From Pseudoalteromonas lipolytica (GTDB taxonomy: Bacteria > Pseudomonadota > Gammaproteobacteria > Enterobacterales > Alteromonadaceae), in NCBI RefSeq assembly GCF_001306915.1, contig NZ_LJTC01000007.1, forward strand, positions 124,001 through 188,000: a DNA stretch of 64,000 bases, written 5' to 3'. A program made the position numbers and the translations under genes. This document shows positions 1 to 8,783 of the stretch, in pieces. Below the pieces are notes generated by a model. It saw nothing but the letters and a program-made list of their open reading frames with translations, was not told where the DNA came from and ran no database searches. The stretch's first letter is position 1. Each line of letters opens with the position of its first letter.

Positions 1-2
1 TG

Positions 3-542
3 TTTTTCTTATTATTGTTTATTTATGCTGCATTTGCTTATCAACGTAAAAGTATTGAGGCAAGAATAAACATAGATCCACTCACAAAACTAGCGAATAG
101 AGACAAAATAAACCACTGGTTTGAAGAACATACCGAAAAAGAGAATAGCCTCGCTTTAATCATGGTTGATATTGATCATTTTAAGAACATTAATGATCTG
201 TATGGTCATAATACCGGAGATAAGGTTATTAAAGAGGTAGCAAAAATACTCAGAAGCAACTTAGGAGAGCAAGATGTTGCTAGCCGTTGGGGAGGTGAAG
301 AATTTATTATTTTTATGCCTAACACAAGTCTATCGGTTGCGAGCCAGTTAGCTGAAAAAATTAGAAAAGACATTGAGTTAAATTTATTTACCGTAAATAG
401 TCAATCATTAAAGGTGACGGCAAGTTTCGGAGTTACTCAAGCACAAAGAGCTGAAAAACTTGAGAGCATTGTAGCTGATGCTGATAGAGCGTTGTATGAA
501 GCAAAGCAGCAAGGCCGCAATCGTGTGTGTAAAGCTTTTTAA
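3..542 (+). CDS. GGDEF diguanylate cyclase, 5' end cut by window
   Basis: C-terminal part of a membrane-anchored diguanylate cyclase that would make c-di-GMP from two GTP. The reading frame is open to the first base of the window and begins in a hydrophobic stretch, the end of a transmembrane segment, so the TTG at 15 is probably not the true start. The GGDEF domain is complete: DPLTKLANR near its start, the metal-binding VDIDHFK, and an intact GGEEF active site about 93 residues after that TTG. The inhibitory RxxD site that normally lies five residues before the motif is not conserved (GEQD), so product inhibition may be lost. The sensory N-terminus is outside the window, so the signal is unknown. 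Confidence 0.9.
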   Translation, partial: FFLLLFIYAAFAYQRKSIEARINIDPLTKLANRDKINHWFEEHTEKENSLALIMVDIDHFKNINDLYGHNTGDKVIKEVAKILRSNLGEQDVASRWGGEEFIIFMPNTSLSVASQLAEKIRKDIELNLFTVNSQSLKVTASFGVTQAQRAEKLESIVADADRALYEAKQQGRNRVCKAF

Positions 543-551
543 CTTAACGAC

Positions 552-1286
552 TTAAAGCCCGCCTGATACATCGATAAAACTGCCTGTTGTGAATGAGGCT
601 TGCTCACTTGCCAAAAAGTAAATCGCTGAGGCGACCTCTTCTGCTTCACCACCACGCCCTAGCGGCAACTTAGATTTTAACCTATCAACTCGGTTTGCTT
701 CACCGCCATCGCGGTGCATATCGGTATAAATAAGGCCTGGTCTTACCCCATTAACCCGAATACCTTTACTCGCGACTTCTTTAGCAAGGCCTATCGTGAA
801 GGTATCAAGCGCTCCTTTTGATGCGGCATAATCTAAATATTCATTTGGTGAACCTGTGCGTGAAGCACCCGATGAAACATTCACAATACTGCCTTTGTCC
901 ATACGCTTTATTGCTTCGCGCGCGCACAGAAAGGCGCCAGTAACATTACAGCTTAAAATAGCGTTGATACGCTTAGCATCCATCTCTAATAACGGCATTT
1001 GTGGCATCATCATCGCTGCGTTATTAACTAACACATCTAACCGAGAAACCTGAGTATCTAATTTAGCGAACATGGCGAGTACTTGCTGCTCATCGGCGAT
1101 ATCGGCTTGCAACAAATAGGCATTCACGCCAAGCACTTTTATCTCATCAGCGACCGGCTCTGCACTTGCGTGATCTGACTTATAGTTAATACACACATCA
1201 TAACCATGTCTCGCAAACAGTTTTGCTGTCGCTGCCCCTATACCGCGGCCGCCTCCGGTAATAAGAACCACTGGATTCGTATTCAT
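552..1286 (-). CDS. SDR family NAD(P)-dependent oxidoreductase
   Basis: A 244-residue classical short-chain dehydrogenase/reductase. Visible motifs are the Rossmann glycine motif TGGGRGIG at residues 10-17, NNAA at 88-91, the catalytic serine in NVSSG near 138-139, and YAASK with Tyr153 and Lys157. Length and motifs match the FabG/glucose dehydrogenase-like class, but the substrate cannot be told from sequence. Its start overlaps the stop of the upstream ASCH gene by four bases (ATGA), so the two are translationally coupled. It is the last gene of a minus-strand group with ASCH, RidA-like and SixA genes. Confidence 0.9.
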   Translation of the reverse strand: MNTNPVVLITGGGRGIGAATAKLFARHGYDVCINYKSDHASAEPVADEIKVLGVNAYLLQADIADEQQVLAMFAKLDTQVSRLDVLVNNAAMMMPQMPLLEMDAKRINAILSCNVTGAFLCAREAIKRMDKGSIVNVSSGASRTGSPNEYLDYAASKGALDTFTIGLAKEVASKGIRVNGVRPGLIYTDMHRDGGEANRVDRLKSKLPLGRGGEAEEVASAIYFLASEQASFTTGSFIDVSGGL

Positions 1287-1759
1287 TCTGACTCCTTGAA
1301 AACTAACATAAACTGCTCACACACCAACGGCATCTCAGGGTGACATTGATAGCCTGTACCTGCGAGCTCTCGCTGATAATAATCCCAATGCACATGCTGC
1401 CAGTACTCAAGGCTTTTGTCGCCCTCACCTTCTAATGCGGCGTAATCGGCGCTTATTTGATTATATGGGGTAATAGTTACAGAGACGGTTTCAATAATGC
1501 CGAGGGGCTGTCCCTGCCAATTGGTAAAAATAGCTAAATCACCAACTTCAGGAAGGGTTTCATTATTGGCTTTAAACCAATAAAGTGAAGGGGTTGTGGC
1601 TTGTTTTACGCCATTTAAAACCAGTAATGCGCATTCATTAGCATCTTGCTCATTGTCACAAAAATGCCAACTTGGTAGTTCAGTCACTGCGCGGCCTGAT
1701 TGCTCATTAAAGCGAGCAATCAACTGCGCGATACGCTGCTCGTTACTTAACTGCTGCAA
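1283..1759 (-). CDS. ASCH domain-containing protein
   Basis: A 158-residue ASCH-domain protein, a PUA-like beta-barrel fold thought to bind RNA or modified nucleosides. The segment [16 protein letters not shown] carries the conserved G-x-K-x-(A/T)TT pattern, and it is followed by [18 protein letters not shown], the typical beta-strand pair of the family. The C-terminal part with WDYYQREL matches longer bacterial ASCH proteins. Some relatives are amidohydrolases or ribonucleases, but no specific activity can be assigned here. It overlaps the RidA-like gene by 17 bases and the SDR gene by 4 bases, indicating one transcript. Confidence 0.8.
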   Translation of the reverse strand: MQQLSNEQRIAQLIARFNEQSGRAVTELPSWHFCDNEQDANECALLVLNGVKQATTPSLYWFKANNETLPEVGDLAIFTNWQGQPLGIIETVSVTITPYNQISADYAALEGEGDKSLEYWQHVHWDYYQRELAGTGYQCHPEMPLVCEQFMLVFKESE

Positions 1760-2093
1760 CGACAGAAATCTCTACAAGTAGTGCGTCACGCGCCATTTTT
1801 GCCTCAACACAAGCGCGAGCAGGCGCATGACCTTGTGGTACCCAAGCATCCCAAACTGCATTCATCTGTGCAAAGTATTCCATGCTTTTCAAGTAGATTG
1901 TGGCGCTTAGCATTTGCTCTTTGCTACTACCTGCTTCAATAAGTAGCGCTTCGACCTTATCCAGCATGGTTTGAGTTTGTTCGGTGATATCTTTTTCGGC
2001 ATCGGCACAAACTTGGCCGCATAAGTAAACTGTGCCGTTATGCTTAACGATGCGGCTCATTCGGGCACCGGTTTGTAAACGTTCGATAGTCAT
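1743..2093 (-). CDS. RidA/YjgF/YER057c/UK114 family protein
   Basis: A 116-residue RidA-family protein. Members form trimers, and the canonical ones hydrolyse reactive enamine/imine intermediates made by PLP enzymes. The sequence has the family features VYLCGQV, repeated Q/T-rich helix turns ([15 protein letters not shown]), the ATIYL segment and [18 protein letters not shown], where the Arg corresponds to the carboxylate-binding arginine. It is more divergent than E. coli RidA and probably belongs to a Rid subgroup whose imine deaminase activity is not guaranteed. It lies 49 bases downstream of sixA and overlaps the ASCH gene. Confidence 0.85.
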   Translation of the reverse strand: MTIERLQTGARMSRIVKHNGTVYLCGQVCADAEKDITEQTQTMLDKVEALLIEAGSSKEQMLSATIYLKSMEYFAQMNAVWDAWVPQGHAPARACVEAKMARDALLVEISVVAAVK

Positions 2094-2142
2094 AGTAAGA
2101 ACTTAAAAAATTAAAAGTGGCGCTAATTTAGCAAATCCACTG

Positions 2143-2619
2143 TTAGATTTCGACGTTATTTGGCGAGTGAATACTTAGGTAGTGACTGCGCTGTTTGTGT
2201 TCATCATATTCGATAACAGCAATCGCCCCGGTATTGAAAATAGGCATATGACCTGGACTTAACTGATCAACTAAATAGCTAACAATAGGCATATGAGCAA
2301 CGACCAACCAGGTATTGCAGTCTGGATGCATAGCAATCAAGGTTTCGAGGTAATCAGCGGCAACTTGCGGCACACCATCAGGGGTAATGTCGTTACAGGT
2401 TTCATTAAATTGTAACGAAATATGTTGCGTAGCATCGGCAGCTGTTTGTTGAGCACGAATGTAAGGACTTACCAACAGAGCATCTGGTTTATGATGTGTT
2501 GCTAACCATTGCCCCATTCGACTAGCTTCTTGGTGACCGGTCTCGGTCAGTTGTCTTGCTGCATCATCTGCTTGCATTGGCGTAGCTTCGCCATGGCGCA
2601 TGATTAAGATTGTTTTCAT
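2143..2619 (-). CDS. sixA: Phosphohistidine phosphatase SixA
   Basis: A 158-residue histidine phosphatase of the SixA family, which removes phosphate from phosphohistidine in HPt domains (ArcB in E. coli) and from NPr of the nitrogen PTS. The phosphoacceptor motif RHG is at residues 8-10, near the N-terminus as expected. The second-site segments SPYIRAQQTA and VVAHMPIVSYL contain the catalytic Arg and His. It is the first gene of the minus-strand group. No clear Shine-Dalgarno sequence is seen before its ATG. In E. coli sixA is next to fadJ; here the fadIJ operon is about 15 kb away. Confidence 0.9.
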   Translation of the reverse strand: MKTILIMRHGEATPMQADDAARQLTETGHQEASRMGQWLATHHKPDALLVSPYIRAQQTAADATQHISLQFNETCNDITPDGVPQVAADYLETLIAMHPDCNTWLVVAHMPIVSYLVDQLSPGHMPIFNTGAIAVIEYDEHKQRSHYLSIHSPNNVEI

Positions 2620-2814
2620 AAAAAATCAACCGATTAAAGAATATAAAACAGTAGCCAGTTTGCTTGATTGTTCGCTATATTAGAATATCATCACTAGATA
2701 CATTAAACATCCGCTTATGATATTCAGGTAGATTTTCGTAGCTCTGTCTTTTTTAGCTTTCCTGAAAATATCATCTGTTGTTAGGACATTAACGCACTCT
2801 TTCAGGAGCATCTT

Positions 2815-5535
2815 TTGAATATCAGCCGCAATGATAACAGAACATATCAACCCCTAACACTGGACAATGGTCTAAAAGTACTTTTAGTGCAAGACTTAGA
2901 GTCAACAAAATCAGCGGCTTCTATGGCGATTAACGCAGGCCATTTCGACGATCCTCTTGACAGACAAGGCCTTGCGCACTTTTTAGAGCACATGCTTTTT
3001 TTAGGCACTGACTTATACCCAGAATCGGGCGGCTTTTCTAATTTTGTATCACAATCTGGTGGCAACACCAACGCCTGGACTGGCACTGAGCACACTTGCT
3101 ACTTCTTTGATATAAACAGCCAGCAGTTTGCTGAAGCACTAGCACAGTTCAGTCGTTTTTTTATCGCACCACTACTAAATCCTAAAGAGACTACAAAAGA
3201 ACGCAATGCCATAGACGCAGAATTCAAACTAAAAATAAAAGATGATGGCCGACGAATTTATCAGGCTCACAAAGAAACGGTGAACCCAGCACACCCTTTT
3301 GCAAAGTTTTCGGTTGGTAACCAGCAAACCCTCGCGGATCGTGAGGGCTGCATCAGTGATGAGCTTCGTGCTTTCTTCGATAGTCATTATCAGGCTCAGT
3401 GGATGACACTGGTGGTCTGCAGCAATGAAGATATTGCGACCATGACCACCTGGGTAAAACAGTTATTTAGCGAAATAAAAGGTCAGCCAAAAAGTAAAGA
3501 GATTATAGAGCAGCCACTTTACCGTAAACAAGACTTAGGTAAGGTGTTACACATTGAGCCACATAAACATATGCAAAAGCTCATTATTAGCTTTGCGATG
3601 CCAAATATAGATGACTTTTATCGTCACAAAACCGTTAGTTTTATCGCTCACTTACTTGGCTACGAAGGCAAAGGATCGCTGTACTCTATTCTAAAAGAGC
3701 AAGGCTGGATCAATGCCCTCTCAGCAGGTGGTGGCATTAATGGCAGTAACTTCAAAGATTTTAATATCAGTATGGCGTTGACTGATGAAGGTATTGAATA
3801 CTATGAAGATATCGTCGAAATGGTGTTTGAGTATATCTGCTTAATTAACCAAAACTGCGATAAATTGCCGCGTCTTTATCAAGACAAAAAGAACCTCTTG
3901 CAAATTGCCTTTGATAACCAAGAAAAAGCACGTTTAATTGATTGGGTGAGTAACTTAAGCATTAATATGCAGCATTACGATGAAGCCAATTATGTGCAAG
4001 GCGATTATTTAATGGAAGGCTTTAACCGCTGCGCTCATGAAATTGCCATGCAATGGCTAACACCTGATAACATGCGCTTGGTACTCATTCATCCAGGTGT
4101 TGAGCCTGAGCACACTACAGCTTGGTACAACACCCCTTATAAAGTAGAGGACATTTCAACAAGTTGGTTAGAAGCGCTAAGCGAAATAAACACGCCATTA
4201 CCACAGATGTGCTTACCAAGTGCTAACCCATACCTCACCAAAGAGGTTGAGTTATTGCCTTTAGAAAAGCCAACTAAATCACCAGAGCTTTTAGTCAAAA
4301 GAGAGGGCTTTGATTTTTGGTTTAAACAAGATGCGACTTTCAGAGTGGCAAAAGGGCATTTTTACTTAGCGATGGACTCAACCTTTGCGATTAAAGATGT
4401 TAAGCACATGGCCCTTACCCGCTTATTTGCAGACTTGTTTATGGACAGTGTGGCTGAGCAGTTTTATCCGGCTGAGCTTGCTGGCCTTAGTTATCACTTA
4501 ACCTCTCACCAAGGCGGGTTAACTCTACACACTGCCGGTCTTTCATCGAGTCAGTTGGAGCTAGTTAATGAGTTATTGGAAGCGCTATTTAATGTTGAAA
4601 TCTGCGCAAAACGCTTTGCTGAGTACAAAAAGCAGCTAGTTAGACATTGGCGAAACAGCAATCAAAACAAACCTGTTAGCGAGCTATTTAGTATTTTGGG
4701 TGCGCAAATTATGCCATGGAACCCAGAGCCGAATGCCTTAGCGCAGGCTTTAAAAGATACGAGCTTCCATCAGTTTAATTGCTTTAGAAATGAGTTTTTT
4801 AAAGCCTTGCACGTTGAGTCTTTTTTACATGGTAACTGGCAACGCTCTGATGCGCTTAAGTTCCAAAAACAAGTGACTGAGCACTTAGCTGGCAGCACCA
4901 CAATTATTGATTTAACGCGACCACTAAACGATATAACCGAAGTAGGTCAACAGCGCTTCATGTTAAATTGCAGCGATCATGCAATGGTACTGTACTATCA
5001 AGCACAAACGGATGACACCAGCGAAAAAGTGCAAATGATGGTACTTAACCATTTAATAAATCAAGATTACTTTAATGAGCTAAGAACAAAGCAACAACTC
5101 GGCTATTTAGTTGGCGCAGGCTATGCTCCGTTTAATACCCGGGCGGGTATCGCATTTTATGTGCAGTCACCTAAGCACAGTGCTGATGAGATACTTCAGC
5201 GTCACCAGCAATTTATTAATAATTATGTATCACAAGTAAACAGCATTTCTGAGCAGCAATGGTTAGATACCAAAGCGGGTCTTGTCACACATATTGCTGA
5301 AAAAGATAAAAATTTACGCTTACGCTCGCAACGTTTATGGTTGGCAATCGGTAATCGCGATACTGAATTTAATATGCAACGGCAGCTTTTAGAGGCACTT
5401 GATAAGTTAAGCCTTGCTCAAATGCAGCAGTATATTACCGAAACCTTTAGTGAAAACAGGCCAAGAATAGAACTTTTAAGTGAGCCAAAGGCCAAAAAAC
5501 AGCCAAAAACAACCCTTTCTTCGCATTCTCTTTGA
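2815..5535 (+). CDS. M16 family zinc metallopeptidase (insulinase/protease III-like)
   Basis: A 906-residue pitrilysin-type M16 peptidase built of four homologous domains. The inverted zinc motif HFLEH is at residues 55-59, and the distal zinc ligand Glu136 (AIDAEF) lies 77 residues after the second His, the same spacing as in E. coli pitrilysin. No signal peptide is visible, unlike periplasmic PtrA, so it is probably cytoplasmic or exported another way. The start is TTG at 2815, supported by AGGAG at 2804-2808; the next Met would remove the first strands of the catalytic domain. It cleaves peptides, but the substrate is unknown. It stands alone, divergent from sixA. Confidence 0.92.
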   Translation: MNISRNDNRTYQPLTLDNGLKVLLVQDLESTKSAASMAINAGHFDDPLDRQGLAHFLEHMLFLGTDLYPESGGFSNFVSQSGGNTNAWTGTEHTCYFFDINSQQFAEALAQFSRFFIAPLLNPKETTKERNAIDAEFKLKIKDDGRRIYQAHKETVNPAHPFAKFSVGNQQTLADREGCISDELRAFFDSHYQAQWMTLVVCSNEDIATMTTWVKQLFSEIKGQPKSKEIIEQPLYRKQDLGKVLHIEPHKHMQKLIISFAMPNIDDFYRHKTVSFIAHLLGYEGKGSLYSILKEQGWINALSAGGGINGSNFKDFNISMALTDEGIEYYEDIVEMVFEYICLINQNCDKLPRLYQDKKNLLQIAFDNQEKARLIDWVSNLSINMQHYDEANYVQGDYLMEGFNRCAHEIAMQWLTPDNMRLVLIHPGVEPEHTTAWYNTPYKVEDISTSWLEALSEINTPLPQMCLPSANPYLTKEVELLPLEKPTKSPELLVKREGFDFWFKQDATFRVAKGHFYLAMDSTFAIKDVKHMALTRLFADLFMDSVAEQFYPAELAGLSYHLTSHQGGLTLHTAGLSSSQLELVNELLEALFNVEICAKRFAEYKKQLVRHWRNSNQNKPVSELFSILGAQIMPWNPEPNALAQALKDTSFHQFNCFRNEFFKALHVESFLHGNWQRSDALKFQKQVTEHLAGSTTIIDLTRPLNDITEVGQQRFMLNCSDHAMVLYYQAQTDDTSEKVQMMVLNHLINQDYFNELRTKQQLGYLVGAGYAPFNTRAGIAFYVQSPKHSADEILQRHQQFINNYVSQVNSISEQQWLDTKAGLVTHIAEKDKNLRLRSQRLWLAIGNRDTEFNMQRQLLEALDKLSLAQMQQYITETFSENRPRIELLSEPKAKKQPKTTLSSHSL

Positions 5536-5588
5536 CTCGAACGCGAGCTTAGATTAGATTAATTGTTGCGAATTAAAGTAATGCATTA

Positions 5589-7826
5589 ATGACAAAAATA
5601 ATAAAAATGATTTCTGCTTTTTTAACAATAAGTATGGCTGGGGTTTTTTCTGCATCCGCCAGCCCCATAGAGCTTGAACAGAGCACATTGTTGCTTATTC
5701 CAAGTGCTATCATGATGCTGTTATTGCCATACTTATTATTCATAATTTTTAAACTAAAACGCTCTCGACAGCAACTTCGTATCTCAGAACATCGTTTAAA
5801 AAGTACCGTAGAAGGTAGTGGTGACACCCTCTGGGACTGGAATATTAAAACCGGCGAGGTGCTACGAATTAATGATAAATACACTTCAGATACAAATAGT
5901 AGCAGCGGCTTTCCCCCTAATCGCGAATTAATTCACCCACACGACTTACAACACGTCGAAACAGCCCTTAAAAAACACTTCGCCGAGCATACCGCTTTTT
6001 TTGAAGCGAGTTACCGCATTAAAGACAGCTTTGGTCGTTGGCACTGGGTACTAGATCGCGGCAAGATCATCGAAAAAGACGCAAACCTCAACCCTTTGCG
6101 TATGACTGGCACTGTAAGAGATATTTCTCAGCTGAAATCAACAGAAGCACGTTTAAACCTATTCGCTAAATGCGTTGAGTCGCTAACTGACGCCATCGCT
6201 ATTTACGATAAAAACTTCAAATTGGTTGACTTAAACCCAAGTTTTTTAACACTATTTGGTGGTACACGAGAGCAATACTTAAAGAAAGATTTTACCTTAA
6301 ATGGCTATGACCAAAGCTATGTAGATGAAATTAAAGCCACCGTAAAAGCGACAGAACACTGGCAGCAAGAGGTAAAACTTCGCAATGCGAAAAGACAGCT
6401 GTTACCAATTGAAATTTCAATTGATGAAATCAAAAATGAGCACAACCAAATATGTAACTACGTAGTTGTTTTTTCAGATGAAACTGAGCGTAAAAAAGCA
6501 GAATCACAATTACATAACTTATCAAACCGTGACCGTACAACGGGCTTACCTAACCGAAACTTGTTTTTCACCAACCTGAAAAAGCTCGCTAAGCAAGATA
6601 ATCATCACGCTTTGTTAGTGTTTGACCTAGATAACTTTAAGAAGATTAACGACTCTCTGGGTCACCAACTTGGTGATAGCTTATTGTCTAAGCTTGCGAT
6701 GCGCTTGAATAAGTTAACCCGCGAAAAAGATGTGTTTTATCGTCTTGGCGGGGATGAGTTTGCGCTCGTAATGTCGGGCACCAACGATATTCATACTATC
6801 ACTCGCATGGCTAAACTCTTTTTAGCCGCAATTGCTACACCTTTTAATATGGCAGGCCATGAACTGGTGATCACCTCAAGTGTCGGTATTGTGCTGTTTC
6901 CTGAAGATGGTAATACCCCCGAGTTATTACTTAAAAATGCGGATACAGCCATGTATCACGCTAAGAAAAAAGGTAATAGCTATCTGTTTTTCAACGACAC
7001 AATGAACCGTGAAGCGGTTAAACGCTTACAAATCGAAAATTTAATGCGTTACGGTCTAAAAGAAGACCACTTTGAAGTGTACTACCAGCCAAAAATGAAT
7101 ATTCGTACAGGTAAACTAGATGGTATGGAAGCCTTGGTACGCTTCATTACCCCGAAAAAAGGTGTAATTAGTCCAGGTGTGTTTATCCCTATTGCTGAAG
7201 AAACTGGGCAAATTATCGAAATTGGTGAAGTTGTTTTAAACAAAGCATGCCGCGATGTAAAGGCGTGGATTGACCAAGGGTTATTCAACGGTCGTGTTGC
7301 AGTGAACTTATCCGCTAAACAGTTCAGCTTGCCCGATTTAACCACCCGTATTGATGTGATTTTGCAAAAAAATGAGCTGCCCTCTTACTTCCTTGAACTT
7401 GAGATCACCGAAGGTACGGTTATGGACGACCCAAACGAAGCTATTTCTGTCATGCGCTCACTCAGTGCCCGAGGTATTCACCTTGCAATGGATGACTTTG
7501 GTACAGGCTACTCATCGTTAGCTTATCTAAAACAGTTCCCGCTTAATACTTTGAAAGTTGATAAAGCCTTTATTGACGACATGCAAACAGAACGTGGCCG
7601 GAATATGGTCGACTCGATTGTAACCATTGCTCATAACCTTGATTTACATGTGGTTGCAGAAGGCGTTGAACAAGCCGAACAAGTCATGATGTTAGAGCAA
7701 TTAAAATGTCAGACGGTACAAGGTTACTATTACTCAAAGCCACTATCACAGCCAGAATTTACCGCCTTCTTACAACAGCAACTCGATAAATCTGCGCCGA
7801 GCCTACTAAAAACAGCAAAAGCTTAA
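5589..7826 (+). CDS. Membrane PAS-PAS-GGDEF-EAL c-di-GMP protein
   Basis: A 745-residue bifunctional c-di-GMP protein. It has an N-terminal signal-like helix, a short periplasmic loop and a transmembrane helix at about 34-55. Two PAS-like domains follow (about 65-185 and 190-305), the first with the aromatic WDWN pattern. The GGDEF domain has intact GGDEF at 387-391 and an RxxD inhibitory site at 378-381. The EAL domain has EAL at 514-516, LEITE, DDFGTGYSS and AEGVE. Both synthesis and hydrolysis look possible. The ATG at 5589 has no strong ribosome site. Its 3' end overlaps the convergent small membrane gene by four bases. Confidence 0.92.
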   Translation: MTKIIKMISAFLTISMAGVFSASASPIELEQSTLLLIPSAIMMLLLPYLLFIIFKLKRSRQQLRISEHRLKSTVEGSGDTLWDWNIKTGEVLRINDKYTSDTNSSSGFPPNRELIHPHDLQHVETALKKHFAEHTAFFEASYRIKDSFGRWHWVLDRGKIIEKDANLNPLRMTGTVRDISQLKSTEARLNLFAKCVESLTDAIAIYDKNFKLVDLNPSFLTLFGGTREQYLKKDFTLNGYDQSYVDEIKATVKATEHWQQEVKLRNAKRQLLPIEISIDEIKNEHNQICNYVVVFSDETERKKAESQLHNLSNRDRTTGLPNRNLFFTNLKKLAKQDNHHALLVFDLDNFKKINDSLGHQLGDSLLSKLAMRLNKLTREKDVFYRLGGDEFALVMSGTNDIHTITRMAKLFLAAIATPFNMAGHELVITSSVGIVLFPEDGNTPELLLKNADTAMYHAKKKGNSYLFFNDTMNREAVKRLQIENLMRYGLKEDHFEVYYQPKMNIRTGKLDGMEALVRFITPKKGVISPGVFIPIAEETGQIIEIGEVVLNKACRDVKAWIDQGLFNGRVAVNLSAKQFSLPDLTTRIDVILQKNELPSYFLELEITEGTVMDDPNEAISVMRSLSARGIHLAMDDFGTGYSSLAYLKQFPLNTLKVDKAFIDDMQTERGRNMVDSIVTIAHNLDLHVVAEGVEQAEQVMMLEQLKCQTVQGYYYSKPLSQPEFTAFLQQQLDKSAPSLLKTAKA

Positions 7827-8081
7827 GGTCGCCAGCCACACGATTGATGGCCAACGTGACGCACAAATGCGCGGCGGTAGTGCATGTTAAATAAACACCA
7901 AGCAACAGGCCCAAGCACACCGCCTAACAGCATCCAGCGCTTTACCGGCATTCCTTTAGATAGAGACTCTAAATACATCACCAAAATAAATACACAACTC
8001 AAAAAGATAAATAACACACAGCACCTCATAAAAATCAGCGGCAGTGTACATAATTTCAGCAAGCTTTAAAACTTCACTCAT
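7823..8081 (-). CDS. Small two-helix membrane protein, apparently frameshifted
   Basis: The long reading frame (7823-8062, TTG) encodes 79 residues with two hydrophobic helices and the conserved-looking segment GMPVKRWMLLGGVLGPVAW. However, the only good start is an ATG at 8079-8081 preceded by AGAGG with 7 bases of spacing, and it is in another frame. That frame gives a plausible N-terminus (MSEVLKLAEIMYTAADF) and then runs out of frame. Removing one T from either of two T5 runs (near 8034 and 8014) joins both parts into one 85-residue protein. It may be a frameshift mutation, an assembly error or recoding. Function unknown. Confidence 0.55.
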
Positions 8082-8237
8082 GCTATAACCTCTATAAGGC
8101 TTATTTATACTGGCCTTTATGTTACAAAGCTTTACTTTCTAGGCTGTTGAAATGATGTACAAAAAGCAACCTCACTGTTATTATCGATGCGTGCTATCAG
8201 CACAAAGGAATATAAAAAATAATTATGAGGAATCGTT

Positions 8238-8714
8238 ATGTCTGAAGAATCAGCTAACATCTATGAAGCACCAGAAGCTGAGCTTACTCAGCAAAACAAC
8301 GGTGGTAATAAACCTATTTTAAACTTTGACCGCTTCTCTGCTTGGGGCGTGTTCTTTTTATGCCTTTTCACATTTGGTATCTATAGTGTTTATTGGTTAG
8401 TAAGCCGAACCAATAAAGCCAATGCATTAGCAAAAAACCAGGTAAGCCAAGGCTTAGTTTATGGCTATGTTGCTTTGTACATTGTGAATATTGCGTTGTC
8501 TTTTACAGGAATTTCACCTGAAATTGGTGGTATTGTGTCACTGATTTCGTTTGTTGTTGCCATTGTATTAATTTTCTCTCTTCGTACATCGATTAAAGAG
8601 TTAATTAATGAAGGTAGCAATGAACCAGTTCATTTAGGTGGTATTTTAACGTTTTTCTTTAACGTTATTTATTTCCAATACAAAATTAACGAAGCTATTG
8701 ATAATCAAAAATAA
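8238..8714 (+). CDS. DUF4234 domain-containing membrane protein
   Basis: A 158-residue membrane protein. The N-terminal 28 residues are polar (ANIYEAPEAEL), and four hydrophobic helices follow. FDRFSAWGVFFLCLFTFGIY and the SLRTSIKELINE segment match the DUF4234/DUF805-like small membrane family, whose role is not established. GAGG lies 7-10 bases before the ATG. It is transcribed alone, divergent from the small membrane gene and closed by a strong bidirectional terminator. Confidence 0.75.
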   Translation: MSEESANIYEAPEAELTQQNNGGNKPILNFDRFSAWGVFFLCLFTFGIYSVYWLVSRTNKANALAKNQVSQGLVYGYVALYIVNIALSFTGISPEIGGIVSLISFVVAIVLIFSLRTSIKELINEGSNEPVHLGGILTFFFNVIYFQYKINEAIDNQK

Positions 8715-8731
8715 TCGTTTCGTTATTTAAT

Positions 8732-8761
8732 AAAAAAGGCATTGAATTCAATGCCTTTTTT
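8732..8761. terminator. Bidirectional intrinsic terminator
   Basis: A perfect 30-base palindrome: six A, GGCATTG, AATT, CAATGCC, six T. It lies between the convergent DUF4234 gene (+) and the DUF58 gene (-), so it can end transcription from both sides. Confidence 0.92.
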
Positions 8762-8783
8762 ATTGCCGCTTGCTATTAGGGTT

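Noticed and set aside
7884-8069. 61-codon plus-strand frame in the small membrane gene region
   Set aside because: Weak, polar sequence opposite the membrane protein; the minus-strand reading has hydrophobic helices and a ribosome site.
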